A stretch of 64,000 bases of DNA from Actinomadura sp. DC4 (lineage in GTDB: Bacteria > Actinomycetota > Actinomycetes > Streptosporangiales > Streptosporangiaceae): the NCBI RefSeq assembly GCF_030406325.1, contig NZ_JAUEQY010000017.1, positions 1-64,000 of the forward strand, in the 5' to 3' direction. The translations under genes were made by a program, and so were the position numbers. Below are positions 33,973 through 41,709 of the stretch, one piece after another (within the stretch, counting starts at the first letter, position 1; every line of letters starts with the position of its first letter). The notes below the pieces were generated by a model that was not told where the DNA came from, did no database searches, and saw only the letters and a program-made list of their open reading frames with translations.

Positions 33973-34898
33973 TGGTGGCGGTGGGACTCCCCGAGCCCAC
34001 CCGGACCGCCTCCCGCCGTCCGCGCAACGTGCGCGGGCGGCGGGCCGCCGGCCGGATCCTGCCGATGATCCCCGCCTTCGCCCTGCTGGCCCTGTTCTTC
34101 CTCGGCCCGATCCTGTGGTGCGTCTACGCCTCCTTCACCGACGTCGCCCTCACCGGCGCGACCGCGAGCACCCCGCACCTGATCGGGCTGCGCAACTACC
34201 GGCGGATGTTCGACGATCCGGCGTTCCGCCAGTCGCTGTGGCTCACCGTGGTGTTCGTCCTCGGCTCGGCCGTGATCGGGCAGAACGTCGGCGGCATGGT
34301 CCTGGCGCTGCTGATGAAGTCGCGCAGCCGCCTCGCCCGCGCCGTGGTCGGCGCCATCGTCGTCGGCGCGTGGGTGATGCCCGAGCTGGTCGCCGGGTTC
34401 GTCTGGTACGCGTTTCTGTCCGACGACGGCACCCTCAACGCGATCCTGCGCGGCGTCGGGCTGGGCGGCAAGAGCTGGCTGTACGCGACGCCGCTGCTGG
34501 CCGTCACCCTGGCCAACATCTGGCGGGGCACCGCGTTCTCCATGCTCGTCTACTCCGCGGCGCTGTCGAACGTGCCCGATGACCTGCTGGAGGCCGCGGC
34601 GGTCGACGGCGCCTCGGCGTACCGGCGGCTGCGGCACATCACGCTGCCGCTGATGCGCCGCGCGGTGATGACCAACCTGATGACGATCACGCTGCAGACC
34701 CTGGCGGTGTTCACCCTGATCTTCGTGATGACCGGCGGCGGGCCCGGCACCAAGACCCAGACCCTGCCGATCTACATGTACCAGTCGGCGTTCAAGTTCT
34801 ACCAGCTCGGCTACGGCGCGGCGCTGGCCATCGTGCTGCTCGCCGTCGGCGCCGTCTTCTCCGTCGTCTACCTGCGGATGATGCGGGAGGAGGTGTGA
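33972..34898 (+). CDS. Sugar ABC permease (MalF-like)
   Basis: A 308-residue membrane protein with about six helices after a basic cytoplasmic N-terminus. The EAA loop is clear: DDLLEAAAVDGASAYRRLRHITLPLM, with the consensus EAAxxDGA. The stop overlaps the GTG of the second permease (GTGA). It forms one half of the channel of the importer with the 34895 product. Confidence 0.93.
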   Translation: MVAVGLPEPTRTASRRPRNVRGRRAAGRILPMIPAFALLALFFLGPILWCVYASFTDVALTGATASTPHLIGLRNYRRMFDDPAFRQSLWLTVVFVLGSAVIGQNVGGMVLALLMKSRSRLARAVVGAIVVGAWVMPELVAGFVWYAFLSDDGTLNAILRGVGLGGKSWLYATPLLAVTLANIWRGTAFSMLVYSAALSNVPDDLLEAAAVDGASAYRRLRHITLPLMRRAVMTNLMTITLQTLAVFTLIFVMTGGGPGTKTQTLPIYMYQSAFKFYQLGYGAALAIVLLAVGAVFSVVYLRMMREEV

Positions 34899-35758
34899 CG
34901 ACGGCCGCCCGTACGCTCCCGCGCCCGGCCACGACGTCCCCGCGCCGGCGCAACGCCGCGGCCGCCGCCTACCTCGTGCTCGCACTGATCGCGCTCGCCT
35001 ACCTCGTCCCGTTCGGCTGGCTGTTCCTGTCCTCGGTCTCGGACGACGCGACGCTCGGCACCTCGGTCCCGGAGCATTTCACGCTGAGGAACTTCGCCGA
35101 CGTGCTGACCGGCGACAACCTGCACGCGCTGGTCAACAGCCTCGTGCTGTCGCTGGGATCGGCACTGCTGACCCTCGTGCTCGCCGCGCCGGCCGCCTAC
35201 CCGCTCTCGCGCTACACCCACAGGTTCGGCCGGCCGATCCTGCTCATCCTGCTGTTCGCCACCGGCCTGCCCATCACCGCGATCCTCGTCCCGGTGTACG
35301 GGTTGTTCGTCCAGCTCGACCTGCTCGACTCCATCCCGGCGACCGTGCTGTTCCTCACCGCGACCGGCCTGCCGATGGCGATCTGGCTGATGAAGAACTT
35401 CATGGACGAGGTGCCGATCTCGCTGGAGGAGGCGGCGTGGGTGGACGGCGCGTCGGGGTTCCGCGCCCTGCTGCGGATCGTCCTGCCGCTGATGCTGCCG
35501 GGCACCGCGGTGGTGTTCACCTTCACGTTCGCGCTGACGTGGGGCAACTTCTTCGTGCCGTTCATCCTGCTGGTCGACCCGGCCAAGCAGCCCGCCTCGG
35601 TCGTGATCTTCCAGTACTTCGGGCTGCACGGGACCGCCTCGTACGGCCTGCTCGCCGCCTTCTCGGTCCTGTACTCGACACCCGTCGTCGTGCTGTACAC
35701 CGTGGTCCAGCGCGTCCTGGGCAACGCCTTCGCCCTGTCCGGCGCCGTCAAGGGCTGA
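34895..35758 (+). CDS. Sugar ABC permease (MalG-like)
   Basis: A 287-residue membrane protein. The EAA loop is ISLEEAAWVDGASGFRALLRIVLPLML. GTG at 34895 overlaps the previous gene. It is the last gene of the importer operon and is followed by a 9-bp hairpin at 35788. With no ATPase gene here, energy is probably supplied by an unlinked ATPase. Confidence 0.93.
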   Translation: MTTAARTLPRPATTSPRRRNAAAAAYLVLALIALAYLVPFGWLFLSSVSDDATLGTSVPEHFTLRNFADVLTGDNLHALVNSLVLSLGSALLTLVLAAPAAYPLSRYTHRFGRPILLILLFATGLPITAILVPVYGLFVQLDLLDSIPATVLFLTATGLPMAIWLMKNFMDEVPISLEEAAWVDGASGFRALLRIVLPLMLPGTAVVFTFTFALTWGNFFVPFILLVDPAKQPASVVIFQYFGLHGTASYGLLAAFSVLYSTPVVVLYTVVQRVLGNAFALSGAVKG

Positions 35759-35787
35759 GCGCCCTACGGCCGCTTGTTCTGTCAGCT

Positions 35788-35816
35788 CCGCCGCGCACCG
35801 CCGTGACGCGCGGCGG
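35788..35816. terminator. Terminator of the sugar importer operon
   Basis: CCGCCGCGC and GCGCGGCGG pair perfectly across an 11-base loop, 29 bp after the last permease stop. Confidence 0.7.
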
Positions 35817-35932
35817 GCACCGTCCGGAGGCGAATACGAGAACGATCGGTATCGGAGTCGTTCCTGAAGGTTTCCCTCAGGAGTCAAAGGGGGGATGATT
35901 CGAGGAAATGTGTGACCCCCTGGAGGTGCGGT

Positions 35933-36136
35933 ATGGCGCTCTCGATGGAAGAGGAGCGAATCCTCACAGAGATCGCATCTCAACTCGGCCAGGAGGACCC
36001 GGCCCTGGCCGGCCGCCTGGCGAACTTCGGCCGCCTGCGCAGGCGCCGGCGCATCCGCGCCATCGCGGCGGTCGTCGTCGCGATCCTCGTGATCGCCTCA
36101 CTGGTGGGAGCGGCGTTCGTCACGATCCCCACCTGA
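35933..36136 (+). CDS. DUF3040 small membrane protein
   Basis: A 67-residue protein beginning MALSMEEERILTEIASQLGQ, the typical DUF3040 start. An arginine-rich stretch (RLRRRRRIRAIAA) precedes one C-terminal transmembrane helix. TGGAGG precedes the ATG. DUF3040 proteins are widespread in actinobacteria and of unknown function. It is monocistronic, followed by a strong hairpin. Confidence 0.88.
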   Translation: MALSMEEERILTEIASQLGQEDPALAGRLANFGRLRRRRRIRAIAAVVVAILVIASLVGAAFVTIPT

Positions 36137-36147
36137 CAGACGTGAAC

Positions 36148-36175
36148 GTCCCCGCCGGACGAGTCCGGCGGGGAC
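36148..36175. terminator. Terminator after the DUF3040 gene
   Basis: A perfect 12-bp stem (GTCCCCGCCGGA / TCCGGCGGGGAC) with a CGAG loop, 11 bp after the stop. The remaining 240 bp to the sigma gene at 36414 show no further clear element. Confidence 0.8.
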
Positions 36176-36413
36176 GGCACGCCTGTGCCGGTGTGGTGGT
36201 CGCCTCGCGGCGAAGGCACAACGCGGCTCCTGCTCCGGCCGATGGCCGGCGGTATTCCACGAAGGCGATAGGTGCGGCCCGGGGACACATGCCACACCGG
36301 CACCCCCAGCGTAACTTGTTCCCCACCGTGGATATTCCAACGCCGCCCGTGTCGGCCTCTCACGTGCGCACCGGCCCCGCAACCGTACGGGGCCCCGCGG
36401 GGTTCTCATCTCC

Positions 36414-36980
36414 GTGACCGACACCGACATCCGTACCTCCGTCACCGCCAGGCTCGCCGAGGACCTCGACGCCGGGTTCGCCGAGCTGTTCGACGGCTAC
36501 CGCAACGTGGTGTTCTCCACCGCGCTGCGGCTGTGCGGGCGGTGGGCCGACGCGGAGGACCTCACCGCCGAGGCGTTCCTGCGCGCCTACCGGGCGCTGG
36601 CCGGCTACGACGCCGAACGGATCGCCGCGCTCAGTGTCCGGGCCTGGCTGCTGACGATCCTGACGAACCTGTGGCGCAACAGCGCGCGCTCGGCCGCCCG
36701 GCACCCGCCTCCGGCACCACTGGAGAACTCACCCGACCCCGTCGACCCCCGCGAGGGAGCCGAACAGGTCGCCGAACGGCACGAGACCGGCCGTGAGCTG
36801 GCCGCGCTGCTCGGCGAGCTCACCGACGAACAACGGCTCGCGGTCGTGCTCCGGCACGTCGCGGACCTGCCGATCGCCGACATCGCCACCGTGCTCGGCA
36901 GCCCGCAGGGCACGGTCAAATCCCACATCTCGCGGGGCCTCGGACGGCTCCGCCGGCTCTACGAGGGGGAGCGCCCATGA
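36414..36980 (+). CDS. ECF-type RNA polymerase sigma factor
   Basis: A 188-residue sigma-70-family factor. Region 2 at about 20-90 (AELFDGYRNVVFSTALRLCG, then WADAEDLTAEAFLRAYRALAGY). Region 4 at about 130-180 (LTDEQRLAVVLRHVADLPIADIATVLG, then GTVKSHISRGLGRLRRL). GTG at 36414 is the first credible start. No anti-sigma gene is adjacent; the stop overlaps the ATG of the Ogt-Ada gene, so they are cotranscribed and coupled. Confidence 0.88.
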   Translation: MTDTDIRTSVTARLAEDLDAGFAELFDGYRNVVFSTALRLCGRWADAEDLTAEAFLRAYRALAGYDAERIAALSVRAWLLTILTNLWRNSARSAARHPPPAPLENSPDPVDPREGAEQVAERHETGRELAALLGELTDEQRLAVVLRHVADLPIADIATVLGSPQGTVKSHISRGLGRLRRLYEGERP

Positions 36981-37741
36981 ACGGTCTCGAACAGGACCCG
37001 CTGGCCGAGGGCCTGGCGGCACTGTCCGTCGACGCCCCGCCGGGCCTGCTGGACCGGGTCGCCGCACGCTGGGTACGTGTCGAGGCCCCGATCGGCGACG
37101 TCTACGTCGCCTCCACCGACCACGGCATCGCCTACCTGCGGACCGGACCCGGCGAAGAGGACTTCACCGCCTCCTTCCGCCGCCGATTCGGCCGCCCGCT
37201 GCTGCCCGCCGACCGCCCGCCCGCCGGGCTCGTCCCGGCGCTGCGCACCGGCCGCACCGGCGACCTGCGGCTGGACCTGCGCGGGCTGAGCCCGTTCGAG
37301 GCCGACGTGCTGCAGGCGGCGCGGACCATCCCGCGCGGTGAGATGCGGCCCTACTCCTGGATCGCCCGGGAGATCGGCCGGCCCCGCGCGGTCCGCGCGG
37401 TCGGCACCGCGCTCGGCCACAACCCGGTGCCGCTGCTGATCCCCTGCCACCGGGTCATCCGCGCCGACGGCGGCATCGGCCAGTACGTCTTCGGCACCCC
37501 GGCCAAGGAGACGCTGCTGCGCGCCGAGAACGTCAACGTCGACGAGGTGGGCGCGCTCGCCGCCGGCAACGTCCACCTGATCGGCAGCGACACGACCGGC
37601 ATCGTGTGCCTGCCGAGCTGCCACAACGCCCGGCGGATCGCCCCGGCCCACCGCCGCGGCTTCCGCTCCATGGCGCTCGCCGCCGCGGCCGGCTACCGCC
37701 CGTGCCGGCACTGCCGTCCGGCCGCCGCGAACCGACCATGA
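36977..37741 (+). CDS. O6-methylguanine-DNA methyltransferase fused to a C-terminal Ada zinc domain
   Basis: A 254-residue fusion. The central part has the Ogt alkyl-acceptor motif: residue Cys157 in LIPCHRVIRADGGIG, with helix-hairpin DVLQAARTIPRGEMRPYSWI before it. The C-terminal region (about 195-250) has VCLPSC and PCRHCRP, the paired cysteines of the Ada N-terminal metal-binding domain, and an AdaA-like RRGFRSMALAAAAGY. This places the Ada zinc domain after, not before, the Ogt domain. It repairs alkylated DNA and may sense methylphosphotriesters. The gene is coupled to an ECF sigma factor, suggesting damage-responsive control. Confidence 0.85.
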   Translation: MNGLEQDPLAEGLAALSVDAPPGLLDRVAARWVRVEAPIGDVYVASTDHGIAYLRTGPGEEDFTASFRRRFGRPLLPADRPPAGLVPALRTGRTGDLRLDLRGLSPFEADVLQAARTIPRGEMRPYSWIAREIGRPRAVRAVGTALGHNPVPLLIPCHRVIRADGGIGQYVFGTPAKETLLRAENVNVDEVGALAAGNVHLIGSDTTGIVCLPSCHNARRIAPAHRRGFRSMALAAAAGYRPCRHCRPAAANRP

Positions 37742-37771
37742 CCACCCTCCGTTTGTAGTTGACTTCTCAGG

Positions 37772-38692
37772 GTGACAGTCGCTGAGCGTTTCACGGTACC
37801 GGCGTCGATCCTCATCGCCCTGACGGGCTGCCCGGGAGCGGCAGCGAGCGGGACGGAAGGCCCGCGCGCTCCCGTGGCGGTCCGGGCTCCGCTCAGCGCC
37901 GAGGTGCTCCGGGCGATGACCCGGGACCGGCTCTCGCCCGACGCCGCGGTCGCGGCCTACTGGACCGCCGGCCGGATGCGCGTGGCCGGCCGGCCGCCCG
38001 GCGGCGCGCCACCGGTGTCACGGCGGGCCGGGGCGCCGCTCGGGATCGCCGGCCGCACGGTGGGGAAGGTGTTCTTCCGCGACGCCGCCCACGGCCGGGA
38101 CTTCTCCTGCTCCGCCGCGGTGGTCGCCGGCCCGTCCATGAGCCTGCTCGCCACCGCGGGACACTGCGTGTACGACGCCGGCGGCACCTGGCACCAGAAC
38201 TGGATCTTCGTGCCGGCCTACGACCGGGGCCGGCGGCCGTACGGCGTCTGGCGAGCGACCTGGCTGGCCACCTTCACCGGCTGGACGGCGCGCAAGGAGC
38301 CCGACCTCGACGTGGCGTTCGTGAAGGTGGCGGCCATGGACGGCAGGCCACTGGCCGGGGTCGTCGGCGGCAACGGGATCCGCGGCGGGTTCTCGTCGCG
38401 GACCCGCCCGGTGACGGTCGTCGGCTATCCGTTCCTGCCGCCCTATCCCGGCGACCGGCAGTACCAGTGCCGGCGGGTCGCCGAGCCGGCGGGCCACCGG
38501 CTGCGGATGGCGTGCCCGCTCACCACCGGCGCCAGCGGGGGCCCGTGGCTGGACGGCTATGACCCGGCGACCGGCCGCGGCGACCTCGTCGGGGTGACCA
38601 CGAACACCGATCTGGCCAACACCACGCTGTGGAGCCCGCCGTTCGACGACGGGGTGCTGGCCCTCTCCCGCTGGGCCGACCGGCTCCCGTGA
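37772..38692 (+). CDS. Secreted trypsin-like serine protease
   Basis: A 306-residue exported protein. N-terminal hydrophobic segment ends in LTGC, which could be a lipobox. Catalytic residues are His131 in ATAGHCV, an Asp in DLDVAF, and Ser255 in GASGGPW. It has the V8/trypsin-like layout with a prosegment of about 90 residues. It converges on the lanthipeptide synthetase gene with 2 bp between stops. It might process exported precursor peptides, but that is only a positional inference. Confidence 0.88.
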   Translation: MTVAERFTVPASILIALTGCPGAAASGTEGPRAPVAVRAPLSAEVLRAMTRDRLSPDAAVAAYWTAGRMRVAGRPPGGAPPVSRRAGAPLGIAGRTVGKVFFRDAAHGRDFSCSAAVVAGPSMSLLATAGHCVYDAGGTWHQNWIFVPAYDRGRRPYGVWRATWLATFTGWTARKEPDLDVAFVKVAAMDGRPLAGVVGGNGIRGGFSSRTRPVTVVGYPFLPPYPGDRQYQCRRVAEPAGHRLRMACPLTTGASGGPWLDGYDPATGRGDLVGVTTNTDLANTTLWSPPFDDGVLALSRWADRLP

Positions 38693-38694
38693 CG

Positions 38695-41271
38695 TCAGAA
38701 CGCCACGGGGTCCAGCCACAGGCGCGGCGCGCCCGGGTCGCCGAGCCGGCGCAGGAAGGACAGCATGCCCGCCGTGCCGGTCGACCAGCCCCCGCTGCTG
38801 TCGTGAAGCGAGGTGTCGGGGAAGATCGGGGCGTCGGCCGGGCCCCCGGCCCTGGCGAGGAGCAGGTCGGCGACCCGGCGCGCCTGCAGCAGGTGCGCCT
38901 CGTCTCCCGTGGCGCGGGCGAGATCGAGGAAGAACTCCCCGATGCCCGCCAGCCCGCAGCACTGCGTCAGGGCGTACATCCGCGGCGCGAGGCCCCGGCA
39001 GGCCGTGGCGGCGTCGAGCGCCAGGTCCAGATGGCCGTCGTCGCCGAGTTCACGCGCGGCCCGTACGAGTGATGCCCCGATGCCCGCGAGCCCCTGGCAG
39101 AAGGAGGCGTGCATCGGCTTCGCCGAGGGGCACCGGGCGGCGTCGATCAACGGCGGCAGGTGCTGGGCGAGCAGGTCGCACCGCTTGCGCAGGGCGGGCT
39201 CGACATCCTCCCCCTCCGCGGCGGCGTGGTAGGCGGCCAGGAAGTGCACGACGCCGGCGAGGCCGTGCGAGAAGCCCAGAGTGCGCGACACCTGCGTGCA
39301 GTCGGCGTAGTCGAGCGGCTCCTCGGTCAGGCCGGCGGGGGAGTCGTCGGTGAGGAGCCGTCGCGCGCACTCCGCGGCGAGGTCCATGCGGCCGGCGTCA
39401 CCGGTGAGCCGCCACAGGAGCAACTGCCCGGTGCCGATGCCCGCCAGGCCGTTGTGCTGGTCGTCGGCGGTCACGCGGGAGAGCACCGGGCGGGCCATCG
39501 GCCCGGCGAGAGACGTCAGGACCTCGTCGTCCAGCGCGGCGCCGGCCGCGGCGACGAACACCGCGATGCCGGTGTCGCCGGTGTAGAACGCGGGGCGGCC
39601 GCGGCGCAGGGTCCGCAGCCCGTTGGTCCAGTAGGCCAGGGCCCGCGCCAGGTCGCGTGCCGGTCCGTCGCCCTCGTGGTGGAGCAGTTCCATGCCCATG
39701 CCGGCGCTGCCGCGGTAAAGGTTGACGGGGCTGGCGACGATGCCGCCGGTGAGGTCCGCGCCGGCCATGAGCCGTGTGGCGTGCCGAGACACCTCGGCGA
39801 CGCTGTGGCCGACCGCGGCGCGGTGCGTTCGCCCGCCGGGGGCGGCCGGCGCGGGTACGGAGGAGCCACGGCCGGAGCGGATGGCGTCGGCCGCCCCGCG
39901 CCGCTCCGCGGGGTCGGCGGCCAGCAGTCCGAGGATCGCGCCGGTGATACCGCCGCGCCCGTCCAGCACGGCGGCCGCGCGTCCGGTGTCGTGGTTGTGC
40001 GGGTCTCCGGTGAGCCAGGTCGGCGGCACGCCCGTGGCGGCGTAGAACAGCGTGGCGCCCAGGGAGAAGTAGTCGGCCTCGACGGTGCCCGGCTCGTCGC
40101 GCTCCTGCTCGGGCGGGCTGTAGCCGGGGGTCCAGCCGAACAGCTGGGCGTCCCCGGCGTGGCTGATCTCGAAGTCGACCAGGCAGGGACGGCCCGTGGC
40201 GTCGTCGAGGACGACGTTGGTCGGGTTGACGTCGCGCACCAGCACGCCCCGCTCGTGCACCCGGTCGAGGAGCTCCAGCAACGTGCCGGCCAGCCGGGGA
40301 AGGCTCCGCGACGCCGGGTCGGCGGTGTAGAGCCCGTTCTCGGCGACGTCGCGGCCGAGCGCCAGCGCGCCCATGTCGGTGATGGCGAGGTATTCGCGGT
40401 CCTCGTGCCGGAAGTGGTCGACCATCGCCGGAACCCCGTCGAGGCCGGACAGCCTCTCCAGGACGTATCGCTCGTTGCGCAGCCGTGCCCGTGAGTCGCG
40501 CCCTCGTGAGTCCTCGTTGACGAAGGCCCGCGCCTCCTTGACGATCACCTGGCGCTGCTCGGCGGTGTCGAGCGCCCGGTACACGACGCCCTTGCCGTTG
40601 CGGGTCAGGGCCCGCTCCACCTGGTAGCGCCCGCCGAGCATGACCGCCGCGGCGCCGGGCTCCGCCCGTACGGGCCGGCGCTCGGCGGCGAAGGGGTCGG
40701 GCAGCCACGGAGGCTGCCAGTACGACTCGTTCGCGGCGCCCGGCAGCGTCCTGCCCTCCGGGTCGGTGACCACGAGCTCGAAGTCGCCGTCGTCGTTGTC
40801 GTCGTACACCGGCCGAAAGGGCCCGTACCGGTAGTAGACGGGTGCGTCCGGGTGGACGCGCCGGTCGCTGTACACGCGGGGCGCCTCCAATCCGGCGAGG
40901 TCGGCGGCGAGCCTGCGGGCGAGCTCCACGACGTCCCCGTGTCCGGCGTAGACCGTCATCGCCTTACCGATCGCGCCGGGATGGTTGTTGGAGGAGTTGA
41001 GGTCGCGCAGCAGTCGGCCGGACCGGACGACCTTGAAATGACAGGGGATGGACAGCAGCGTGGGCAGACTCCGCCGCATCGTCTCCATCAGCGTCGCGGG
41101 ACGCGCGGCCAGATGGATCTTCCAGCCTTGTACGGGGAACGGGAACGCCGGATCCTCCACGACCAGCCACGTGCCGTTCGGGTAGTGCACCCGGGTGTTC
41201 CCGGCGAGCTGTTCGGCCAGTGCGGCACGGACAGCCTTCTCCTCGGGCCCGAGGGTGGTTTGGTTAGCCAT
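38695..41271 (-). CDS. Class III/IV-type lanthipeptide synthetase (LanKC-like)
   Basis: An 858-residue three-domain enzyme. Residues 1-200 form the phosphothreonine/serine lyase-like domain (APVYYRYGPFRPVYDDNDD). Residues about 215-480 are a Ser/Thr kinase with RDVNPTN (Asp347) and DFEIS in place of DFG. Residues about 500-858 are a LanC-like cyclase with FSHGLAG (His669), FCQGLAG (Cys725) and QCCGLAGIG (Cys771, Cys772), positions that bind zinc in LanC and LanL. Classical LanKC cyclases lack these, so this enzyme mixes class III-like front domains with a putative zinc site. Its substrate is probably the 51-residue peptide encoded just upstream. Confidence 0.85.
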   Translation of the reverse strand: MANQTTLGPEEKAVRAALAEQLAGNTRVHYPNGTWLVVEDPAFPFPVQGWKIHLAARPATLMETMRRSLPTLLSIPCHFKVVRSGRLLRDLNSSNNHPGAIGKAMTVYAGHGDVVELARRLAADLAGLEAPRVYSDRRVHPDAPVYYRYGPFRPVYDDNDDGDFELVVTDPEGRTLPGAANESYWQPPWLPDPFAAERRPVRAEPGAAAVMLGGRYQVERALTRNGKGVVYRALDTAEQRQVIVKEARAFVNEDSRGRDSRARLRNERYVLERLSGLDGVPAMVDHFRHEDREYLAITDMGALALGRDVAENGLYTADPASRSLPRLAGTLLELLDRVHERGVLVRDVNPTNVVLDDATGRPCLVDFEISHAGDAQLFGWTPGYSPPEQERDEPGTVEADYFSLGATLFYAATGVPPTWLTGDPHNHDTGRAAAVLDGRGGITGAILGLLAADPAERRGAADAIRSGRGSSVPAPAAPGGRTHRAAVGHSVAEVSRHATRLMAGADLTGGIVASPVNLYRGSAGMGMELLHHEGDGPARDLARALAYWTNGLRTLRRGRPAFYTGDTGIAVFVAAAGAALDDEVLTSLAGPMARPVLSRVTADDQHNGLAGIGTGQLLLWRLTGDAGRMDLAAECARRLLTDDSPAGLTEEPLDYADCTQVSRTLGFSHGLAGVVHFLAAYHAAAEGEDVEPALRKRCDLLAQHLPPLIDAARCPSAKPMHASFCQGLAGIGASLVRAARELGDDGHLDLALDAATACRGLAPRMYALTQCCGLAGIGEFFLDLARATGDEAHLLQARRVADLLLARAGGPADAPIFPDTSLHDSSGGWSTGTAGMLSFLRRLGDPGAPRLWLDPVAF

Positions 41272-41333
41272 TTCGCCGGCCTTCCGCTCGATCTACTCAC
41301 CGGCCCGTACGGCCGCCGGCCTCGTTGAATGCC

Positions 41334-41364
41334 CGAGGGGCCATCAACGGTCGATGGCCCCTCG
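41334..41364. terminator. Hairpin between precursor and synthetase genes
   Basis: A perfect 12-bp stem (CGAGGGGCCATC / GATGGCCCCTCG) with a 7-base loop, between the precursor stop (41417) and the synthetase start (41271). It is probably a partial terminator that lets the small precursor be made in excess of the enzyme. It lies downstream of one gene and upstream of the other on the same strand. Confidence 0.65.
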
Positions 41365-41416
41365 GCCGCCCGGCGGTCAGCGCATGCTCACCATGGGCGT
41401 TGGTGCGGTTGTCAGG

Positions 41417-41572
41417 TCAGGCCTGGGTGCTGAAGTCGTCACACAGCAGGGTCCGACCCCAGTGACACACCGTGCAGCTGCCGGCCTGGATCTGGGGGAC
41501 ATCCGACGGGACGCCGGCCAGGGACTCCGGCTGGATCGCGCCCGCGTCGCGCGGTTCGGTCAGAGTGAGCAC
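41417..41572 (-). CDS. Candidate lanthipeptide precursor peptide
   Basis: A 51-residue peptide. N-terminal leader-like part: MLTLTEPRDAGAIQPESLAG, continuing VPSDVPQIQAG. Core-like C-terminal part: SCTVCHWGRTLLCDDFSTQA with Cys33, Cys36 and Cys44 and Ser/Thr at 32, 34, 41, 48 and 49 to form thioether rings. The GTG start at 41572 has AGGAGG upstream. It is directly upstream of the synthetase gene (145 bp to its start), on the same strand. I recognise no named lanthipeptide. It could be a non-coding leader, but the Cys pattern and position argue for a precursor. Confidence 0.75.
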   Translation of the reverse strand: MLTLTEPRDAGAIQPESLAGVPSDVPQIQAGSCTVCHWGRTLLCDDFSTQA

Positions 41573-41709
41573 ATCTCCTCCTAGTGCGATTACCGTACGT
41601 TACACTACAACTACAGATAGTAAGCAGGATGGCATCGGATGTCTACCCTGCGTCATCTTCAGCGGAAGAAAGCACCCGTGAGGCGATCACAGAGAGTGAC
41701 GGAGACCGA
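41573..41709. promoter_or_regulatory. Divergent promoter region of the lanthipeptide locus
   Basis: Markedly AT-richer than its surroundings (TACACTACAACTACAGATAG at 41603-41622). It lies between the precursor gene (minus) and the exporter genes (plus), so it likely holds both promoters. No dedicated regulator gene is adjacent. TTAC and GTAA flank the central stretch as a weak dyad. Confidence 0.4.

Noticed and set aside
37772-38692. Serine protease as the dedicated leader peptidase of the lanthipeptide
   Set aside because: It is convergent with the synthetase gene, and such proteases are common; there is no sequence evidence for the role.
41584-41709. Extended N-terminus of the lanthipeptide ABC ATPase
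   Set aside because: The extra 42 codons do not resemble the family, and a good ribosome site precedes the ATG at 41710.
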